From Bacteroides helcogenes P 36-108 (GTDB lineage Bacteria > Bacteroidota > Bacteroidia > Bacteroidales > Bacteroidaceae), in NCBI RefSeq assembly GCF_000186225.1, contig NC_014933.1, positions 3,782,001 to 3,846,000 of the forward strand: DNA of 64,000 bases, given 5' to 3'. The translations under genes were made by a program, and so were the position numbers. Numbering within the stretch: position 1 is the stretch's first letter; the number at the start of each line of letters is the position of its first letter. Of this stretch, positions 8,529 through 18,186 are shown one piece after another. The notes below the pieces were generated by a model. That model searched no databases. It was not told the DNA's origin and worked only from the letters and a program-made list of their open reading frames with translations.

Positions 8529-8680
8529 AGCAGAATTACCCGAAACTGTGCAATTATTCCTCAAATCTGTTGCCCAATTCCACACTTTTCCACATTTAGG
8601 GAATGGCATCCCTATCTGCATATTCCGGCATATATATCTATTATACAGCAGCATACACTAATCACATGCATTTTTGGCAC

Positions 8681-8688
8681 TACCTTTG
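8681..8688 (+). promoter_or_regulatory. -7 element of the small secreted protein gene
   Basis: TACCTTTG matches TAnnTTTG and lies 58 bases before the ATG at 8747, which predicts a leader of about 50 nt. I see no clear TTTG at the -33 distance. Confidence 0.5.
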
Positions 8689-8746
8689 TCCTATTGTTAA
8701 TGTCTGAAGACAAGTAAACTTAAATATTCACTTAACATTTACGATT

Positions 8747-9061
8747 ATGAAAAAGGTATTAGTAGCATTAGCATTGGTTATGGGATTAGGTAGTTCTGTT
8801 GCATTTGCACAGGAAGTGAAAGACAGCACAGTGGTAGAAACTGCACAGTCTCCACAAGACGAGTTTGTAAAGATGGACGCAACTCAGTTGCCACAGGCTG
8901 TTATGCAGACTTTAGCAAAAGACCATGAAGGTTCTTCCGTGAAAGAAGCTTTCGTAAAAGAAAAAGATGGAATGAAAATCTACAAAGTAGTGATTGTCGC
9001 TCAAGACGAGCAAGAATCCACAGTTATCCTGAACGAGAAAGGTGAAGCTGTAGAAGAATAA
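8747..9061 (+). CDS. Small secreted protein, PepSY-like fold
   Basis: A 104-residue protein with a classic signal peptide (MKKVLVALALVMGLGSSVAFA, cleavage after AFA). The mature part reads ATQLPQAVMQTLAKDHEG and KEKDGMKIYKVVIVAQDEQE, which follows the helix-then-sheet pattern of short periplasmic PepSY-like / beta-lactamase-inhibitor-like proteins common in Bacteroides. It is a monocistronic gene followed directly by a strong hairpin. No enzymatic residues can be picked out and the function is unknown; a periplasmic binding or chaperone role is a guess. Confidence 0.75.
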   Translation: MKKVLVALALVMGLGSSVAFAQEVKDSTVVETAQSPQDEFVKMDATQLPQAVMQTLAKDHEGSSVKEAFVKEKDGMKIYKVVIVAQDEQESTVILNEKGEAVEE

Positions 9062-9089
9062 GCTCTCAAAAAGACAAATTACTCATGAA

Positions 9090-9122
9090 AATAATTCCGG
9101 TTCATCACGAACCGGAATTATT
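9090..9122. terminator. Strong bidirectional terminator
   Basis: Arms 9090-9103 and 9109-9122 form a perfect 14-bp stem with a 5-nt loop, between the convergent secreted-protein and TIGR02757 genes, with T-rich sequence on the right and A-rich sequence on the left. Confidence 0.85.
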
Positions 9123-9853
9123 TATTTCTTATTGTTCACCCCGTAGCCGAACAAGGCAAAATCTCCCAAACAAGGATCATCGGGAAAAACCTCCGCTAAA
9201 GCAGCGGTAATACGGCAGGCGTTCTTTAAAGAAAAAGTTTCCGTATCAGTCAGCCCCAAAGTGCAGGCCACCCGGCAGACATGTGTATCCAGAGGAACAA
9301 TTAAATTTTTGCAATCAAAGCTTCTCCAAATACCAAAATCCACTTCGGAATCTTTCCGTATCATCCAGCGCAGAAACATATTCAGTTTCTTCTGCGGGCT
9401 TTTGGCAGAAACATCCAGAAACGCACACAACTTCTCCATCGGAATACCCGGATATATGCAGAGAGCATCTTCCAAACTGTTAAAAGAAGAATATGCGGCA
9501 TATAAACGCTCAAAACAGGCATAAAAATCAGAATAAGAAAGCATACGATAGAAACTCCTTCTATCCGCAAAAGGAAAATCCACTGCCCAACGACGGGATA
9601 ATACATATTGATAAGGAGATTCTCCCATCAGTCCGTGGAGCTCGCCGGCTTTCTTCAATATCTGCCTGCGGTTGCCAAAGCTCATGATGGCGGTCAACAG
9701 GCCACTGACCTCAATGTCCTGCTTCTGCACATAGCGGTGTGGAAACTGCACCGGGTCGCTCTGGATAAAGTCAGTACAATGGTAAATCTCCGCCCACTCC
9801 AAAAGTTGCCTTTTAATATCTTCTGTCATCTGAAAGCATTTATTTCCATCCAT
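9122..9853 (-). CDS. TIGR02757 / DUF2400 family protein
   Basis: A 243-residue cytoplasmic protein of the TIGR02757 family. Recognisable stretches are TDFIQSDPVQFPHRYVQKQD at the N-terminus, SGLLTAIMSFGNRRQIL, and the C-terminal half with VPLDTHVCRVACTLGLT, which resembles the helix-hairpin-helix core of DNA glycosylases. The family is widespread in Bacteroidetes and has no firmly assigned reaction. A second ATG eight codons in (9829) is possible. With the first ATG the gene overlaps the end of the upstream amidase gene by 14 bases, so the two are probably co-transcribed. Confidence 0.85.
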   Translation of the reverse strand: MDGNKCFQMTEDIKRQLLEWAEIYHCTDFIQSDPVQFPHRYVQKQDIEVSGLLTAIMSFGNRRQILKKAGELHGLMGESPYQYVLSRRWAVDFPFADRRSFYRMLSYSDFYACFERLYAAYSSFNSLEDALCIYPGIPMEKLCAFLDVSAKSPQKKLNMFLRWMIRKDSEVDFGIWRSFDCKNLIVPLDTHVCRVACTLGLTDTETFSLKNACRITAALAEVFPDDPCLGDFALFGYGVNNKK

Positions 9854-11000
9854 TTACCTTCCTATAATCCGCTATAAATCCCTCCATCATCCACTTAGCC
9901 AATGCCTGGCGATTGGAATTGATGACGAAACGGCGCTGGTCGAAGGTATTCTGTATGTTGCCAAGCTCCACAAACACGGAAGTGGGAGAAGCGTTGAGCA
10001 ACACATAGAGATTGCGCCCACTGACAGTGCCTTCAAAGCCACGGTTAGGCTGATGCTTATCATACTTCGACCCGAAAGTATCCTTCATGGTAACAGCCAG
10101 CCTCTTTCCCAAGACACTTTTTGGAGCATGATAAAAAAACACATCAGTCTGTGTGCCTTTGCTGCGGCTGTCCACATGGAGGAAGATGGCACGGCAATAC
10201 TTGTACTTCTTACGATCCTTGCGATAAAGTTCATTGATGCTGGCACAACGTTGCTCCAGGCGCGCCACTTGGTTCAGGGGGATAGCTGCCCCCATGCAAG
10301 TCTCACGCTTACTGTTGCTGAGATATTGTTCATCGCGAATACCGTCTTTGGCATCCTGAATGATGATACGCACTTCCGCCCCTTCTTCCATCAGGTTGCG
10401 CGCCAAGCGGAGGGCCACGTCATAAGCATATTCGTCCTCATGAAGTTCCACTTTGCCCACCTTTCCGATAGCTCCGGGATCGGGTCCGCCATGTCCGCCC
10501 ACCACATAGAAGCAGGCTCCCCGTAAACGGCTTCCGGTGACCCGTACATCGGCAGAGGATTTGCCAAAAAGAGGTTCATGCACAATACCCTTGCGCTTGC
10601 CGGAAGTCCGGGAAGCAGACTGCTTGGGAATATCAAAATCGGCATCGGCTTCTTCTTCGGCTGTTTTTCTTGAAGGTGTGCCCGCAGAAAGATTCTCGTC
10701 TGACTGGATTTCCGTCGGGGTATTTTTTTTCCGGTTATCTTGTTCCGAAGAGTTTTCTTTTCCGTCCTTCAGAGGCGGCAACACATACTTCACACCCAAC
10801 CGCAATTCTTCTTTTCCGCGCAGGCGTTTCTTGTTCAGTTCAAGAAATTCTTTATAATAGGCCCGCCCCGGACGATTGTTTCGCTGAAGAAAAGTAGAAA
10901 TACCTTCGCCGGCTTTCGGAATTCCGATGGCCTGCTGTGCCCGAACAGAAAAGGATGTCAATATAAGAAGCAAAAGGAATAAGATTCTAACCATTTTCAC
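9840..11000 (-). CDS. Exported N-acetylmuramoyl-L-alanine amidase (Amidase_3)
   Basis: A zinc amidase that cleaves the bond between N-acetylmuramic acid and L-alanine in peptidoglycan. A signal peptide (MKMVRILFLLLLILTSFSVRAQ) leads to a LysM-like segment (residues ~25-75, ending GVKYVLPP). A low-complexity charged linker follows, then the catalytic domain starting at VVGGHGGPDPGAIGK with the zinc histidine, a glutamate in VELHEDEYAYDVALR, and a second histidine in AIFLHVDSRSKG. A C-terminal ELGNIQN supplies the late glutamate. At 386 residues the layout matches Bacteroidetes division or recycling amidases. A minus-strand TATTTTTG box (11023-11030) precedes the gene and sits back to back with the promoter of the divergent sulfhydrylase gene. 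Confidence 0.9.
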   Translation of the reverse strand: MKMVRILFLLLLILTSFSVRAQQAIGIPKAGEGISTFLQRNNRPGRAYYKEFLELNKKRLRGKEELRLGVKYVLPPLKDGKENSSEQDNRKKNTPTEIQSDENLSAGTPSRKTAEEEADADFDIPKQSASRTSGKRKGIVHEPLFGKSSADVRVTGSRLRGACFYVVGGHGGPDPGAIGKVGKVELHEDEYAYDVALRLARNLMEEGAEVRIIIQDAKDGIRDEQYLSNSKRETCMGAAIPLNQVARLEQRCASINELYRKDRKKYKYCRAIFLHVDSRSKGTQTDVFFYHAPKSVLGKRLAVTMKDTFGSKYDKHQPNRGFEGTVSGRNLYVLLNASPTSVFVELGNIQNTFDQRRFVINSNRQALAKWMMEGFIADYRKVNGWK

Positions 11001-11022
11001 TGTATTTTCTCTTTATGAAGGA

Positions 11023-11050
11023 CAAAAATACATTATTTTCCTTACTTTTG
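11023..11050. promoter_or_regulatory. Back-to-back divergent -7 elements (amidase, minus; sulfhydrylase, plus)
   Basis: Minus-strand TATTTTTG at 11023-11030 and plus-strand TACTTTTG at 11043-11050 are separated by only 12 bases. Each promoter's -33 region must therefore lie over the other's -7 box. Confidence 0.6.
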
Positions 11051-11098
11051 CGCCAACTTACTGCTTTAATTGACAATAACTTTAATATAGACAACATT

Positions 11099-12379
11099 AT
11101 GGCAAAACAATTCAAGCCGGAAACACTGTGCGTGCAGGCCGGATGGACTCCTAAAAAGGGCGAGCCGCGTGTGCTCCCCATCTACCAAAGTACAACCTTT
11201 AAATATGAAACCAGCGAGCAAATGGCGCGTCTGTTTGACTTGGAAGAAAGCGGATATTTCTATACCCGCCTGCAGAACCCCACGAACGATGCCGTTGCCT
11301 CTAAGATAGCCGCCCTCGAAGGAGGTGTAGGAGCCATGCTGACATCCAGCGGGCAGGCTGCCAATTTCTATGCCGTGTTCAATATCTGCGAGGCGGGCGG
11401 CCACTTGGTATGTTCTTCCTGCATCTACGGAGGTACTTACAATCTTTTCGGCGTGACGATGAAAAAGTTGGGCATTGACGTGACTTTCGTTAATCCGGAT
11501 GCCCCGGAGGAAGAAATTGAAGCAGCTTTCCGCCCCGACACCAAAGCACTGTTCGGCGAAGTCATCTCCAACCCTACGCTGGAGGTACTGGATATAGAGA
11601 AGTTTGCCCGCATAGCCCACAGTCATGGTGTGCCTCTGATTGTGGACAACACCTTCCCCACCCCCATCAACTGCCATCCGTTTGAGTGGGGAGCCGATAT
11701 CGTGACGCATTCCACCACCAAATACATGGACGGACATGCCACCAGTGTGGGCGGAGCCATCGTGGACAGCGGAAACTTCGACTGGGAAGCGCATGCCGAC
11801 AAATTCCCCGGACTGTGCATGCCGGACGAGTCATATCACGGACTGACGTACACGAAGAACTTCGGCAAGATGGCTTATATCACAAAAGCCACCGCACAAC
11901 TGATGCGCGACCTTGGCAGCATACAGTCACCGCAGAATGCATTCTTGCTGAACCTCGGCTTGGAAACCCTGCATCTGCGCATGCCTCAACACTGCAAAAA
12001 CGCGCAAGCCGTAGCCGAATATCTTTCTAAAAACGACAAAGTGGCATGGGTGAACTATTGTGGCCTACCCGAAGACAAATATCATGAACTGGCACAGAAG
12101 TACATGCCTAACGGATCTTGCGGCGTTGTCACCTTCGGACTGAAGGGGGGCCGCGAAGTAGCCACCAAGTTCATGGATTCGCTGAAGCTGGCCGCCATCG
12201 TCACACATGTGGCCGATGCACGTACCTGTGTACTGCACCCTGCCAGCCACACACACCGCCAACTTTCGGACGAGCAACTGCTGGCTGCCGGTGTACGACC
12301 GGACTTGATTCGTTTCTCAGTGGGTATTGAGAATGCAGACGACATCATCTTGGATATTGAGCAAGCACTGAATGCATGA
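11099..12379 (+). CDS. metY: O-acetylhomoserine aminocarboxypropyltransferase / sulfhydrylase (PLP enzyme)
   Basis: Makes homocysteine from O-acetylhomoserine and sulfide. This 426-residue protein belongs to the Cys/Met metabolism PLP family. It shows FYTRLQNPTNDAV, the phosphate-binding ALEGGVGAMLTSSGQAA, the cofactor-contacting VDNTFPTP and the Schiff-base lysine in THSTTKYMDGH. Its length, longer than the ~380 residues of cystathionine synthases, together with the C-terminal HPASHTHRQLSDEQL favours the MetY branch. The start at 11099 (MAKQFKPETLCVQAGW) fits family N-termini; an upstream in-frame ATG at 11015 lies before the -7 box at 11043-11050 and so is not expected to be in the transcript. 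Confidence 0.93.
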   Translation: MAKQFKPETLCVQAGWTPKKGEPRVLPIYQSTTFKYETSEQMARLFDLEESGYFYTRLQNPTNDAVASKIAALEGGVGAMLTSSGQAANFYAVFNICEAGGHLVCSSCIYGGTYNLFGVTMKKLGIDVTFVNPDAPEEEIEAAFRPDTKALFGEVISNPTLEVLDIEKFARIAHSHGVPLIVDNTFPTPINCHPFEWGADIVTHSTTKYMDGHATSVGGAIVDSGNFDWEAHADKFPGLCMPDESYHGLTYTKNFGKMAYITKATAQLMRDLGSIQSPQNAFLLNLGLETLHLRMPQHCKNAQAVAEYLSKNDKVAWVNYCGLPEDKYHELAQKYMPNGSCGVVTFGLKGGREVATKFMDSLKLAAIVTHVADARTCVLHPASHTHRQLSDEQLLAAGVRPDLIRFSVGIENADDIILDIEQALNA

Positions 12380-12580
12380 AAAAGGGAGGATGCATAACAA
12401 AGGTATAGGAGCATTGTGGCAAGGGTATAAACTGATGTATGTCGGCCTGCACTAAGATGGCAACACCAGCATACGAAAAATGACGGGACAAGTGCCTTTG
12501 AAAGTAAGTATTCCGAGCTATTAAATGACAAAAAGGACAGAAAATATCGCATGAGAGCTACGAATTAGAACTTTTATCCC
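12380..12580. other. Intergenic spacer
   Basis: About 200 bases after the sulfhydrylase gene with no gene or clear hairpin that I can support. Confidence 0.5.
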
Positions 12581-12588
12581 TACATTTG
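12581..12588 (+). promoter_or_regulatory. -7 element of the malic enzyme gene
   Basis: TACATTTG, matching TAnnTTTG, 32 bases before the ATG at 12621. Confidence 0.6.
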
Positions 12589-12620
12589 CAAACAAATTAT
12601 AACCAAATTAATATTATCCC

Positions 12621-14915
12621 ATGGCTAAGATAACCAAAGAAGCAGCCTTGCTTTATCACTCGCAAGGCAAACCGGGTAAGATAGAAGTTGTACCCACCAA
12701 ACCTTACAGTACTCAAACAGATCTTTCACTCGCCTATTCTCCGGGCGTCGCGGAGCCCTGCCTCGAAATCGAGAAAAATCCGCAAGACGCTTATAAATAT
12801 ACCGCCAAAGGCAACTTGGTTGCCGTCATCTCCAATGGTACAGCCGTGCTCGGACTGGGTGACATCGGCGCATTGGCCGGCAAACCGGTAATGGAAGGCA
12901 AAGGCCTGCTGTTCAAAATCTACGGCGGCATCGACGTATTCGACATCGAGGTGAATGAAAAAGATCCCGATAAGTTCATCGAAGCAGTCAAAGCTATCGC
13001 CCCCACCTTCGGAGGCATCAACTTGGAAGACATCAAGGCTCCCGAATGCTTTGAGATAGAACGCCGCCTGAAGGCTGAGCTCGATATCCCTGTGATGCAC
13101 GACGACCAGCACGGCACGGCCATCATCTCAAGTGCCGGACTGCTGAATGCCCTCGAAGTGGCAGGTAAAAAGATTGAAGACGTGAAGATTGTAGTGAACG
13201 GAGCCGGTGCGGCAGCCATCTCCTGCACCAAGCTGTATGAGGCATTGGGCGCCACACACGAGAACATTGTCATGCTCGACTCCAAAGGTGTCATCACCAG
13301 CGACCGCGACGGACTGAACGAAACCAAACGTTACTTTGCCACCGACCGCCGCGACATCCATACGCTGGAAGAAGCCGTATGCGGAGCTGACGTATTCCTC
13401 GGCCTCTCCAAAGGCAATGTCCTGACACAAGATATGATACGGAGCATGGCCGATACGCCCATCGTATTCGCCCTCGCCAATCCCGTACCCGAAATCACTT
13501 ATGAGGAAGCCATGGCCGCCCGCCCCGATGTACTGATGTCCACTGGTCGCAGCGACTATCCCAACCAGATTAATAATGTAATCGGTTTCCCCTACATCTT
13601 CCGTGGCGCACTGGACGTGGCAGCCAAAGCCATCAACGAAGAAATGAAACTGGCCGCTGTGCGCGCCATCGCAGATTTGGCCAAGCAACCTGTGCCCGAT
13701 GTAGTGAACGAGATCTATCATGTGAACAACTTCACCTTCGGCTCCGACTACTTCATTCCGAAGCCTGTTGACCCGCGCCTCATCACTGAAGTGTCTATGG
13801 CAGTGGCACGTGCAGCCATGGAAAGCGGTGTGGCACGCAAACCCATCACAGACTGGGAAGCTTACCGCCAGCACCTGAAAGAACTGATGGGGCAGGAAAG
13901 CAAACTGACACGCCAACTGCGTGAAACCGCCCGACGCAATCCACAACGCGTAGTCTTTGCCGAAGGCATTCACCCCAACATGCTGAAAGCTGCCGTGGAA
14001 GCCAAGTCCGAAGGCATTTGCCAACCTATCTTATTGGGTAATGACGAAGCCATTGAGAAACTGGCAAAAGAGCTTGAAATCAGTCTTGAAGGTATCGAAA
14101 TCGTCAACCTGCGCCACCCTGACGAAGCTCCGCGCCGCGAACGCTACGCCCGCATCCTCGCCGAAAAGCGTGCCCGCCAAGGGGCCACCTACGAAGAAGC
14201 TAACGACAAAATGTTCGAGCGCAACTACTTCGGCATGATGATGGTGGAAACCGGTGAAGCGGATGCTTTCATCACCGGCTTATATACCAAATACAGCAAC
14301 ACCATCAAAGTAGCCAAAGAGGTTATCGGCATCCGCCCGGAATATAAGCATTTCGGGACCATGCACATCCTCAACTCTAAGAGAGGCACATACTTTCTGA
14401 CCGACACGCTCATCAATCGCCACCCGGACACGGATACGCTGATAGACGTAGCCAAACTGGCAGAAAACACTGTGCACTTCTTCAACCATACTCCGGTAAT
14501 GGCTATGCTAAGTTACAGCAACTTCGGCGCAGACACCGAAGGCAGCCCAATGAAGGTACACGAAGCCGTGGAGTATATGCAGCAAAACTATCCCGATCTC
14601 GCCATTGACGGTGAAATGCAGGTAAACTTTGCCATGAACCGCAAGATGCGCGATGCCAAATATCCGTTCACCCGTCTGAAAGGCAAAGACGTGAATACAC
14701 TCATATTCCCTAACCTGAGCTCCGCCAACTCCGCCTACAAACTGTTGCAGGCAATGGATACGGAGACAGAGCTGATCGGTCCGATTCAAATGGGGTTGAA
14801 CAAGCCTATCCATTTCACCGACTTCGAAAGTTCCGTGCGCGACATCGTGAACATTACAGCCGTAGCGGTCATCGACGCCATTGTAGATAAGAAGAAGAAT
14901 TGCAAAAACGGATAA
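12621..14915 (+). CDS. maeB: NADP-dependent malic enzyme with C-terminal phosphotransacetylase-like domain
   Basis: Oxidatively decarboxylates malate to pyruvate, forming NADPH. The 764 residues are the usual length of the MaeB class. The N-terminal malic enzyme part (residues ~1-420) has the tyrosine region [15 protein letters not shown], the catalytic lysine in [20 protein letters not shown], the metal-binding acidic run [15 protein letters not shown] and [11 protein letters not shown], and the dinucleotide loop [12 protein letters not shown]. Residues ~430-764 resemble phosphotransacetylase ([35 protein letters not shown]) but in this class act as an acetyl-CoA-sensing regulatory domain. 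The gene is followed 47 bases later by a small membrane-protein gene. Confidence 0.95.
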   Translation: MAKITKEAALLYHSQGKPGKIEVVPTKPYSTQTDLSLAYSPGVAEPCLEIEKNPQDAYKYTAKGNLVAVISNGTAVLGLGDIGALAGKPVMEGKGLLFKIYGGIDVFDIEVNEKDPDKFIEAVKAIAPTFGGINLEDIKAPECFEIERRLKAELDIPVMHDDQHGTAIISSAGLLNALEVAGKKIEDVKIVVNGAGAAAISCTKLYEALGATHENIVMLDSKGVITSDRDGLNETKRYFATDRRDIHTLEEAVCGADVFLGLSKGNVLTQDMIRSMADTPIVFALANPVPEITYEEAMAARPDVLMSTGRSDYPNQINNVIGFPYIFRGALDVAAKAINEEMKLAAVRAIADLAKQPVPDVVNEIYHVNNFTFGSDYFIPKPVDPRLITEVSMAVARAAMESGVARKPITDWEAYRQHLKELMGQESKLTRQLRETARRNPQRVVFAEGIHPNMLKAAVEAKSEGICQPILLGNDEAIEKLAKELEISLEGIEIVNLRHPDEAPRRERYARILAEKRARQGATYEEANDKMFERNYFGMMMVETGEADAFITGLYTKYSNTIKVAKEVIGIRPEYKHFGTMHILNSKRGTYFLTDTLINRHPDTDTLIDVAKLAENTVHFFNHTPVMAMLSYSNFGADTEGSPMKVHEAVEYMQQNYPDLAIDGEMQVNFAMNRKMRDAKYPFTRLKGKDVNTLIFPNLSSANSAYKLLQAMDTETELIGPIQMGLNKPIHFTDFESSVRDIVNITAVAVIDAIVDKKKNCKNG

Positions 14916-14962
14916 TAGAGAAGATAAGTAAAATTTGCCCGTACAGAAAACAGAATTATCCC

Positions 14963-15136
14963 ATGAAACGAAAACTATCGAAATCACAAAGTGTATGCAT
15001 CATGCTGCTTTGGGTAGCACTCTGCTACATGGTTCTAACATCTGTCGAACGAATTGACGGTCCAATCATCCTAACGCTTGCCATTTCGGCGGCATTGGTG
15101 TTTATTCCTACCATAAAATCATTGAAAAGAGAATAA
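14963..15136 (+). CDS. Small two-helix membrane protein
   Basis: A 57-residue protein starting MKRKLSKSQSVCIMLLWVAL. It has a basic N-terminus, a first hydrophobic helix (~12-27), a short loop with ERIDGP, a second helix (~35-50) and a basic tail (KSLKRE), which predicts two membrane passes with both ends inside. The start at 14963 is chosen because the upstream extension is rich in lysine and has no hydrophobic logic. Function unknown. It probably shares the maeB transcript and ends just before a strong terminator. A similar but not obviously homologous small protein lies in the murA-rimM operon. Confidence 0.65.
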   Translation: MKRKLSKSQSVCIMLLWVALCYMVLTSVERIDGPIILTLAISAALVFIPTIKSLKRE

Positions 15137-15158
15137 ATAATATCTTTTTATTCCTTTT

Positions 15159-15196
15159 TGCGGCATAAAACAATAAATTTGTTGTTTTATGCCGCA
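15159..15196. terminator. Hairpin terminator after the malic enzyme operon
   Basis: Arms 15159-15173 and 15182-15196 are perfect 15-bp complements (core GCGGCATAAAACAA), followed by TTTTATTT. Confidence 0.85.
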
Positions 15197-15212
15197 TTTT
15201 ATTTATAAACTG

Positions 15213-15243
15213 TTTGCATGTTTCAATATTATGTGTATTTTTG
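15213..15243 (+). promoter_or_regulatory. Full Bacteroides promoter of the first glutamate dehydrogenase gene
   Basis: TTTG at 15213-15216 is followed after 19 bases by TATTTTTG at 15236-15243, matching both the -33 and -7 consensus elements at the preferred spacing. The predicted leader is about 80 nt. Confidence 0.75.
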
Positions 15244-15328
15244 CAACCGCAACAAGAAAAAAGGAAACAAACCGATAATCAAATTGTTTTAGGTAACATT
15301 TAGTAGCAACCAATAAAAGAAATAGATT

Positions 15329-16666
15329 ATGAATGCAGCTAAGGTATTAGAAGACCTGAAAAGACGGTTCCCCAACGAACCGGAGTATCATCAAGCAGTA
15401 GAAGAAGTCCTTTCTACCATTGAAGAAGAGTACAACAAACATCCGGAGTTTGACAAAGCCAATCTGATTGAACGTCTTTGCATCCCCGAACGCATTTATC
15501 AATTCCGCGTCACTTGGATGGACGACAAAGGCAACGTACAAACCAATATGGGTTATCGTGTACAGCACAACAACGCCATCGGTCCATACAAAGGCGGTAT
15601 CCGTTTCCATGCTTCCGTAAACCTCGGCATCCTGAAATTCCTTGCTTTTGAGCAGACTTTCAAGAATTCACTGACCACACTGCCTATGGGTGGAGCCAAA
15701 GGTGGTTCCGACTTCTCGCCGCGCGGCAAGAGCAGTGCCGAAGTAATGCGCTTCTGCCAGGCATTCATGCTGGAATTGTGGCGTCATATTGGTCCTGACG
15801 TGGATGTACCTGCCGGTGACATCGGAGTAGGCGGCCGTGAAGTAGGCTACATGTTTGGCGCTTACAAGAAATATACCCGCGAATTCAGTGGTGTGCTGAC
15901 AGGCAAAGGCCGTGAATTCGGCGGTTCGCTAATCCGTCCGGAAGCTACCGGTTACGGTAACGTTTACTTCCTGATGGAAATGTTGAAGACCAAAGGCACT
16001 GATCTGAAAGGTAAGACAGTCTTGATTTCAGGTTCCGGAAATGTAGCCCAATACACCGCAGAGAAAGTATTACAGTTAGGCGGTAAAGTTCTTACTATGT
16101 CCGACTCCGACGGTTATGTTTACGACCCCGCAGGCATTGACCGCGAAAAACTGGACTATATCATGGAACTGAAGAATCTCTATCGTGGACGTATCCGCGA
16201 ATATGCCGAGCAATATCCGGGCGTAAAATACGTGGAAGGAGCAAAGCCTTGGGGTGAGAAAGCCGACATCGCACTACCTTCTGCCACTCAGAATGAAATA
16301 AACGGTGACCATGCCCGCCAATTAGTGGCAAACGGTGTGATAGCCGTGTCCGAAGGAGCCAACATGCCTTCTACTCCCGAAGCCATCAAAGTGTTTCAAG
16401 ATGCCAAGATTTTGTATGCTCCGGGCAAGGCTGCCAATGCAGGCGGTGTGTCTGTATCAGGTCTTGAGATGACGCAGAACTCCGAACGTCTGTCTTGGAG
16501 CGCCGAGGAGGTGGATGCCAAGCTGCACTACATTATGGAGAACATTCACGAAAACTGTGTGAAGTATGGCACAGAGACCAACGGCTACGTAAACTACGTG
16601 AAGGGCGCCAACGTTGCCGGATTCATGAAGGTGGCAAAGGCTATGATGGCACAAGGAGTTATCTAA
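15329..16666 (+). CDS. gdhA: Glutamate dehydrogenase (hexameric type)
   Basis: Interconverts 2-oxoglutarate plus ammonia and glutamate. It is 445 residues long, as in bacterial hexameric GDHs. Substrate-site motifs are IGPYKGGIRFH, the catalytic region LPMGGAKGGSDFSPRGKS and DVPAGDIGVGGREVGYM; the nucleotide fold carries LISGSGNVAQYTAEKV, followed by a serine-aspartate segment (MSDSDGYVYD). The latter resembles NADP-using enzymes, but cofactor use cannot be settled by reading. It has a strong own promoter and terminator. A second gene of the same length lies at 55547-56884 on the other strand. Confidence 0.95.
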   Translation: MNAAKVLEDLKRRFPNEPEYHQAVEEVLSTIEEEYNKHPEFDKANLIERLCIPERIYQFRVTWMDDKGNVQTNMGYRVQHNNAIGPYKGGIRFHASVNLGILKFLAFEQTFKNSLTTLPMGGAKGGSDFSPRGKSSAEVMRFCQAFMLELWRHIGPDVDVPAGDIGVGGREVGYMFGAYKKYTREFSGVLTGKGREFGGSLIRPEATGYGNVYFLMEMLKTKGTDLKGKTVLISGSGNVAQYTAEKVLQLGGKVLTMSDSDGYVYDPAGIDREKLDYIMELKNLYRGRIREYAEQYPGVKYVEGAKPWGEKADIALPSATQNEINGDHARQLVANGVIAVSEGANMPSTPEAIKVFQDAKILYAPGKAANAGGVSVSGLEMTQNSERLSWSAEEVDAKLHYIMENIHENCVKYGTETNGYVNYVKGANVAGFMKVAKAMMAQGVI

Positions 16667-16696
16667 AGACAATAACATAAGTTATAGTTATTCAAT

Positions 16697-16731
16697 GAAA
16701 GGCGGAGAGGTGACAAACTTCTCCGCCTTTC
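16697..16731. terminator. Terminator after glutamate dehydrogenase
   Basis: Arms 16697-16708 and 16720-16731 form a perfect 12-bp stem (GAAAGGCGGAGA), 30 bases after the stop codon. Confidence 0.85.
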
Positions 16732-16757
16732 TTCACATCTCCCCACTCTGGTCTTCT

Positions 16758-16793
16758 TCTTCAAAATTCCTACAAAATCGCACTCTACCTTTG
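16758..16793 (+). promoter_or_regulatory. Putative response-regulator operator and -7 box of the efflux operon
   Basis: The -7 box is TACCTTTG at 16786-16793. Just upstream, 16758-16781 matches 24071-24094 at 21 of 24 positions and at the identical distance from the -7 box. It holds the hexamer CAAAAT twice (16762-16767 and 16773-16778), 11 bp apart, as in tandem sites of OmpR/PhoB regulators. No TTTG is present at the usual -33 distance, which suits an activator-dependent promoter. Confidence 0.7.
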
Positions 16794-16844
16794 TAAGAAA
16801 AATCGGGGTTTCCATTGGAACGCCCTCTTAACAAAGGATAGAAT

Positions 16845-18143
16845 ATGATTGTCAGAAGAATCTTTTTATGTCTGTTCACCATTGGCTGCATGTCTCTGCT
16901 GCACGGGCAAGAGAATACCACCCACTCCCTACACTATTACATAGAAACTGCACAAAGTAACAGCCCGTTGCTACAAGACTATCACAACCGGAAGGAAACG
17001 GAAACCGCCGAACTGCAACGGTTGAAAGCCCTCTACACACACTCCAAGACCGAATTGAATGGAGATGCCCTGTTTGTACCCATCATCTCTAAAGATAATG
17101 GAAAGACCACCTTCCAGTGGAATGCACACAACGGAACAGACTATTACGGCTACGATCTGGGTGAGAACAGCGGCAACATCCATGCTTACGTATCGTGGAC
17201 GCAGCCCCTGCTTGGCAACCGGCTATACAAAGCGACCAAGGAACAGACAGAAGTGCGAAAAGAGATGATAAACCACAGCATACACATGGAACGGCATCAA
17301 TTGGAGTATGTGGTGGCACAACAATACATCCTTTGCCTGCAAGATCGACAGCAAATAGCTTTCGCCGACTCCATCGGCATCCTGCTGGAACAGCAGACCA
17401 AGGCAATGAGAAACCTGGCCGAAGATGGGCTGGTGAAGCAGACCGACCTGCGGCTACTGCTCATCGAACAAAAAAGCAATCAAGACCTGAGAACAGCCTC
17501 ACTTCAATCGTTCCGCACGCACTTGGCGGACTTGAACATCTTGTGCGGAATCAAGGACACGACACTCGTAGTTCTGCAAAACATCAGCCTTACGCCCCAC
17601 CCCGTTGCCCCACGACAATCGGCTTTCATGGAACAATATCGTCTGGACAGCCTCAACACACTCGCCACGCTGAAAATCTTCCATCTGCAATACCACCCAC
17701 AGCTTAATCTGTTCATCAACTCCGGATTCAGCTCCGGCAAGTACAATGCCTTGTATAAACACTTCGGCATGAGCGCCGGGCTGACCTTTGCATGGACATT
17801 GGCCGATGGCAGACAGAAGCGCTACAAAGAATTGCAATCAGCCAGCCAACTGCGCACGATAGCCGGATACAAAAACGAATTGCAGAACCGGAAGGAACAG
17901 CGCAAGCATCAATATCTGGACGAATTGCAGGCTTACGATGAACGAACCGCCTTGCTGCAAAGCCAACGCAAAGACTATGCCGCCGTACTGGAGGCTTATC
18001 GGAGAGAAATTGAAGCCGGACAACTGTCCATCATCGACTATCTAAACGTGTGGAAAAGTAAGATTCAGACAGACAAAGACTATATGCTATTGCAGACCAA
18101 CCGCCAGTTGCTTGTGGCAGCCTTCAATTACTGGAACTGGTGA
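16845..18143 (+). CDS. TolC-family outer-membrane efflux protein
   Basis: A 432-residue protein with a signal peptide (MIVRRIFLCLFTIGCMSLLHG) and long alpha-helical segments broken by short barrel strands, as in TolC/OprM channels (COG1538 type). Helical repeats are clear at QTEVRKEMINHSIHMERHQL and in the C-terminal half near RKDYAAVLEAYRREIEAG followed by LSIIDYLNVW, the usual ending. It forms the outer-membrane exit duct for the pump encoded next. It is the first gene of the operon tolC-adaptor-pump-regulator-kinase. Substrate unknown. Confidence 0.88.
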   Translation: MIVRRIFLCLFTIGCMSLLHGQENTTHSLHYYIETAQSNSPLLQDYHNRKETETAELQRLKALYTHSKTELNGDALFVPIISKDNGKTTFQWNAHNGTDYYGYDLGENSGNIHAYVSWTQPLLGNRLYKATKEQTEVRKEMINHSIHMERHQLEYVVAQQYILCLQDRQQIAFADSIGILLEQQTKAMRNLAEDGLVKQTDLRLLLIEQKSNQDLRTASLQSFRTHLADLNILCGIKDTTLVVLQNISLTPHPVAPRQSAFMEQYRLDSLNTLATLKIFHLQYHPQLNLFINSGFSSGKYNALYKHFGMSAGLTFAWTLADGRQKRYKELQSASQLRTIAGYKNELQNRKEQRKHQYLDELQAYDERTALLQSQRKDYAAVLEAYRREIEAGQLSIIDYLNVWKSKIQTDKDYMLLQTNRQLLVAAFNYWNW

Positions 18144-18186
18144 TAACATCAATTGGACAATCCACTAAATTACACATTATAAATAT

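Noticed and set aside
13128..14024. 298-codon minus-strand frame inside maeB
   Set aside because: It lies opposite the conserved malic enzyme domain and its His/Gly-rich residues are a mirror artefact.
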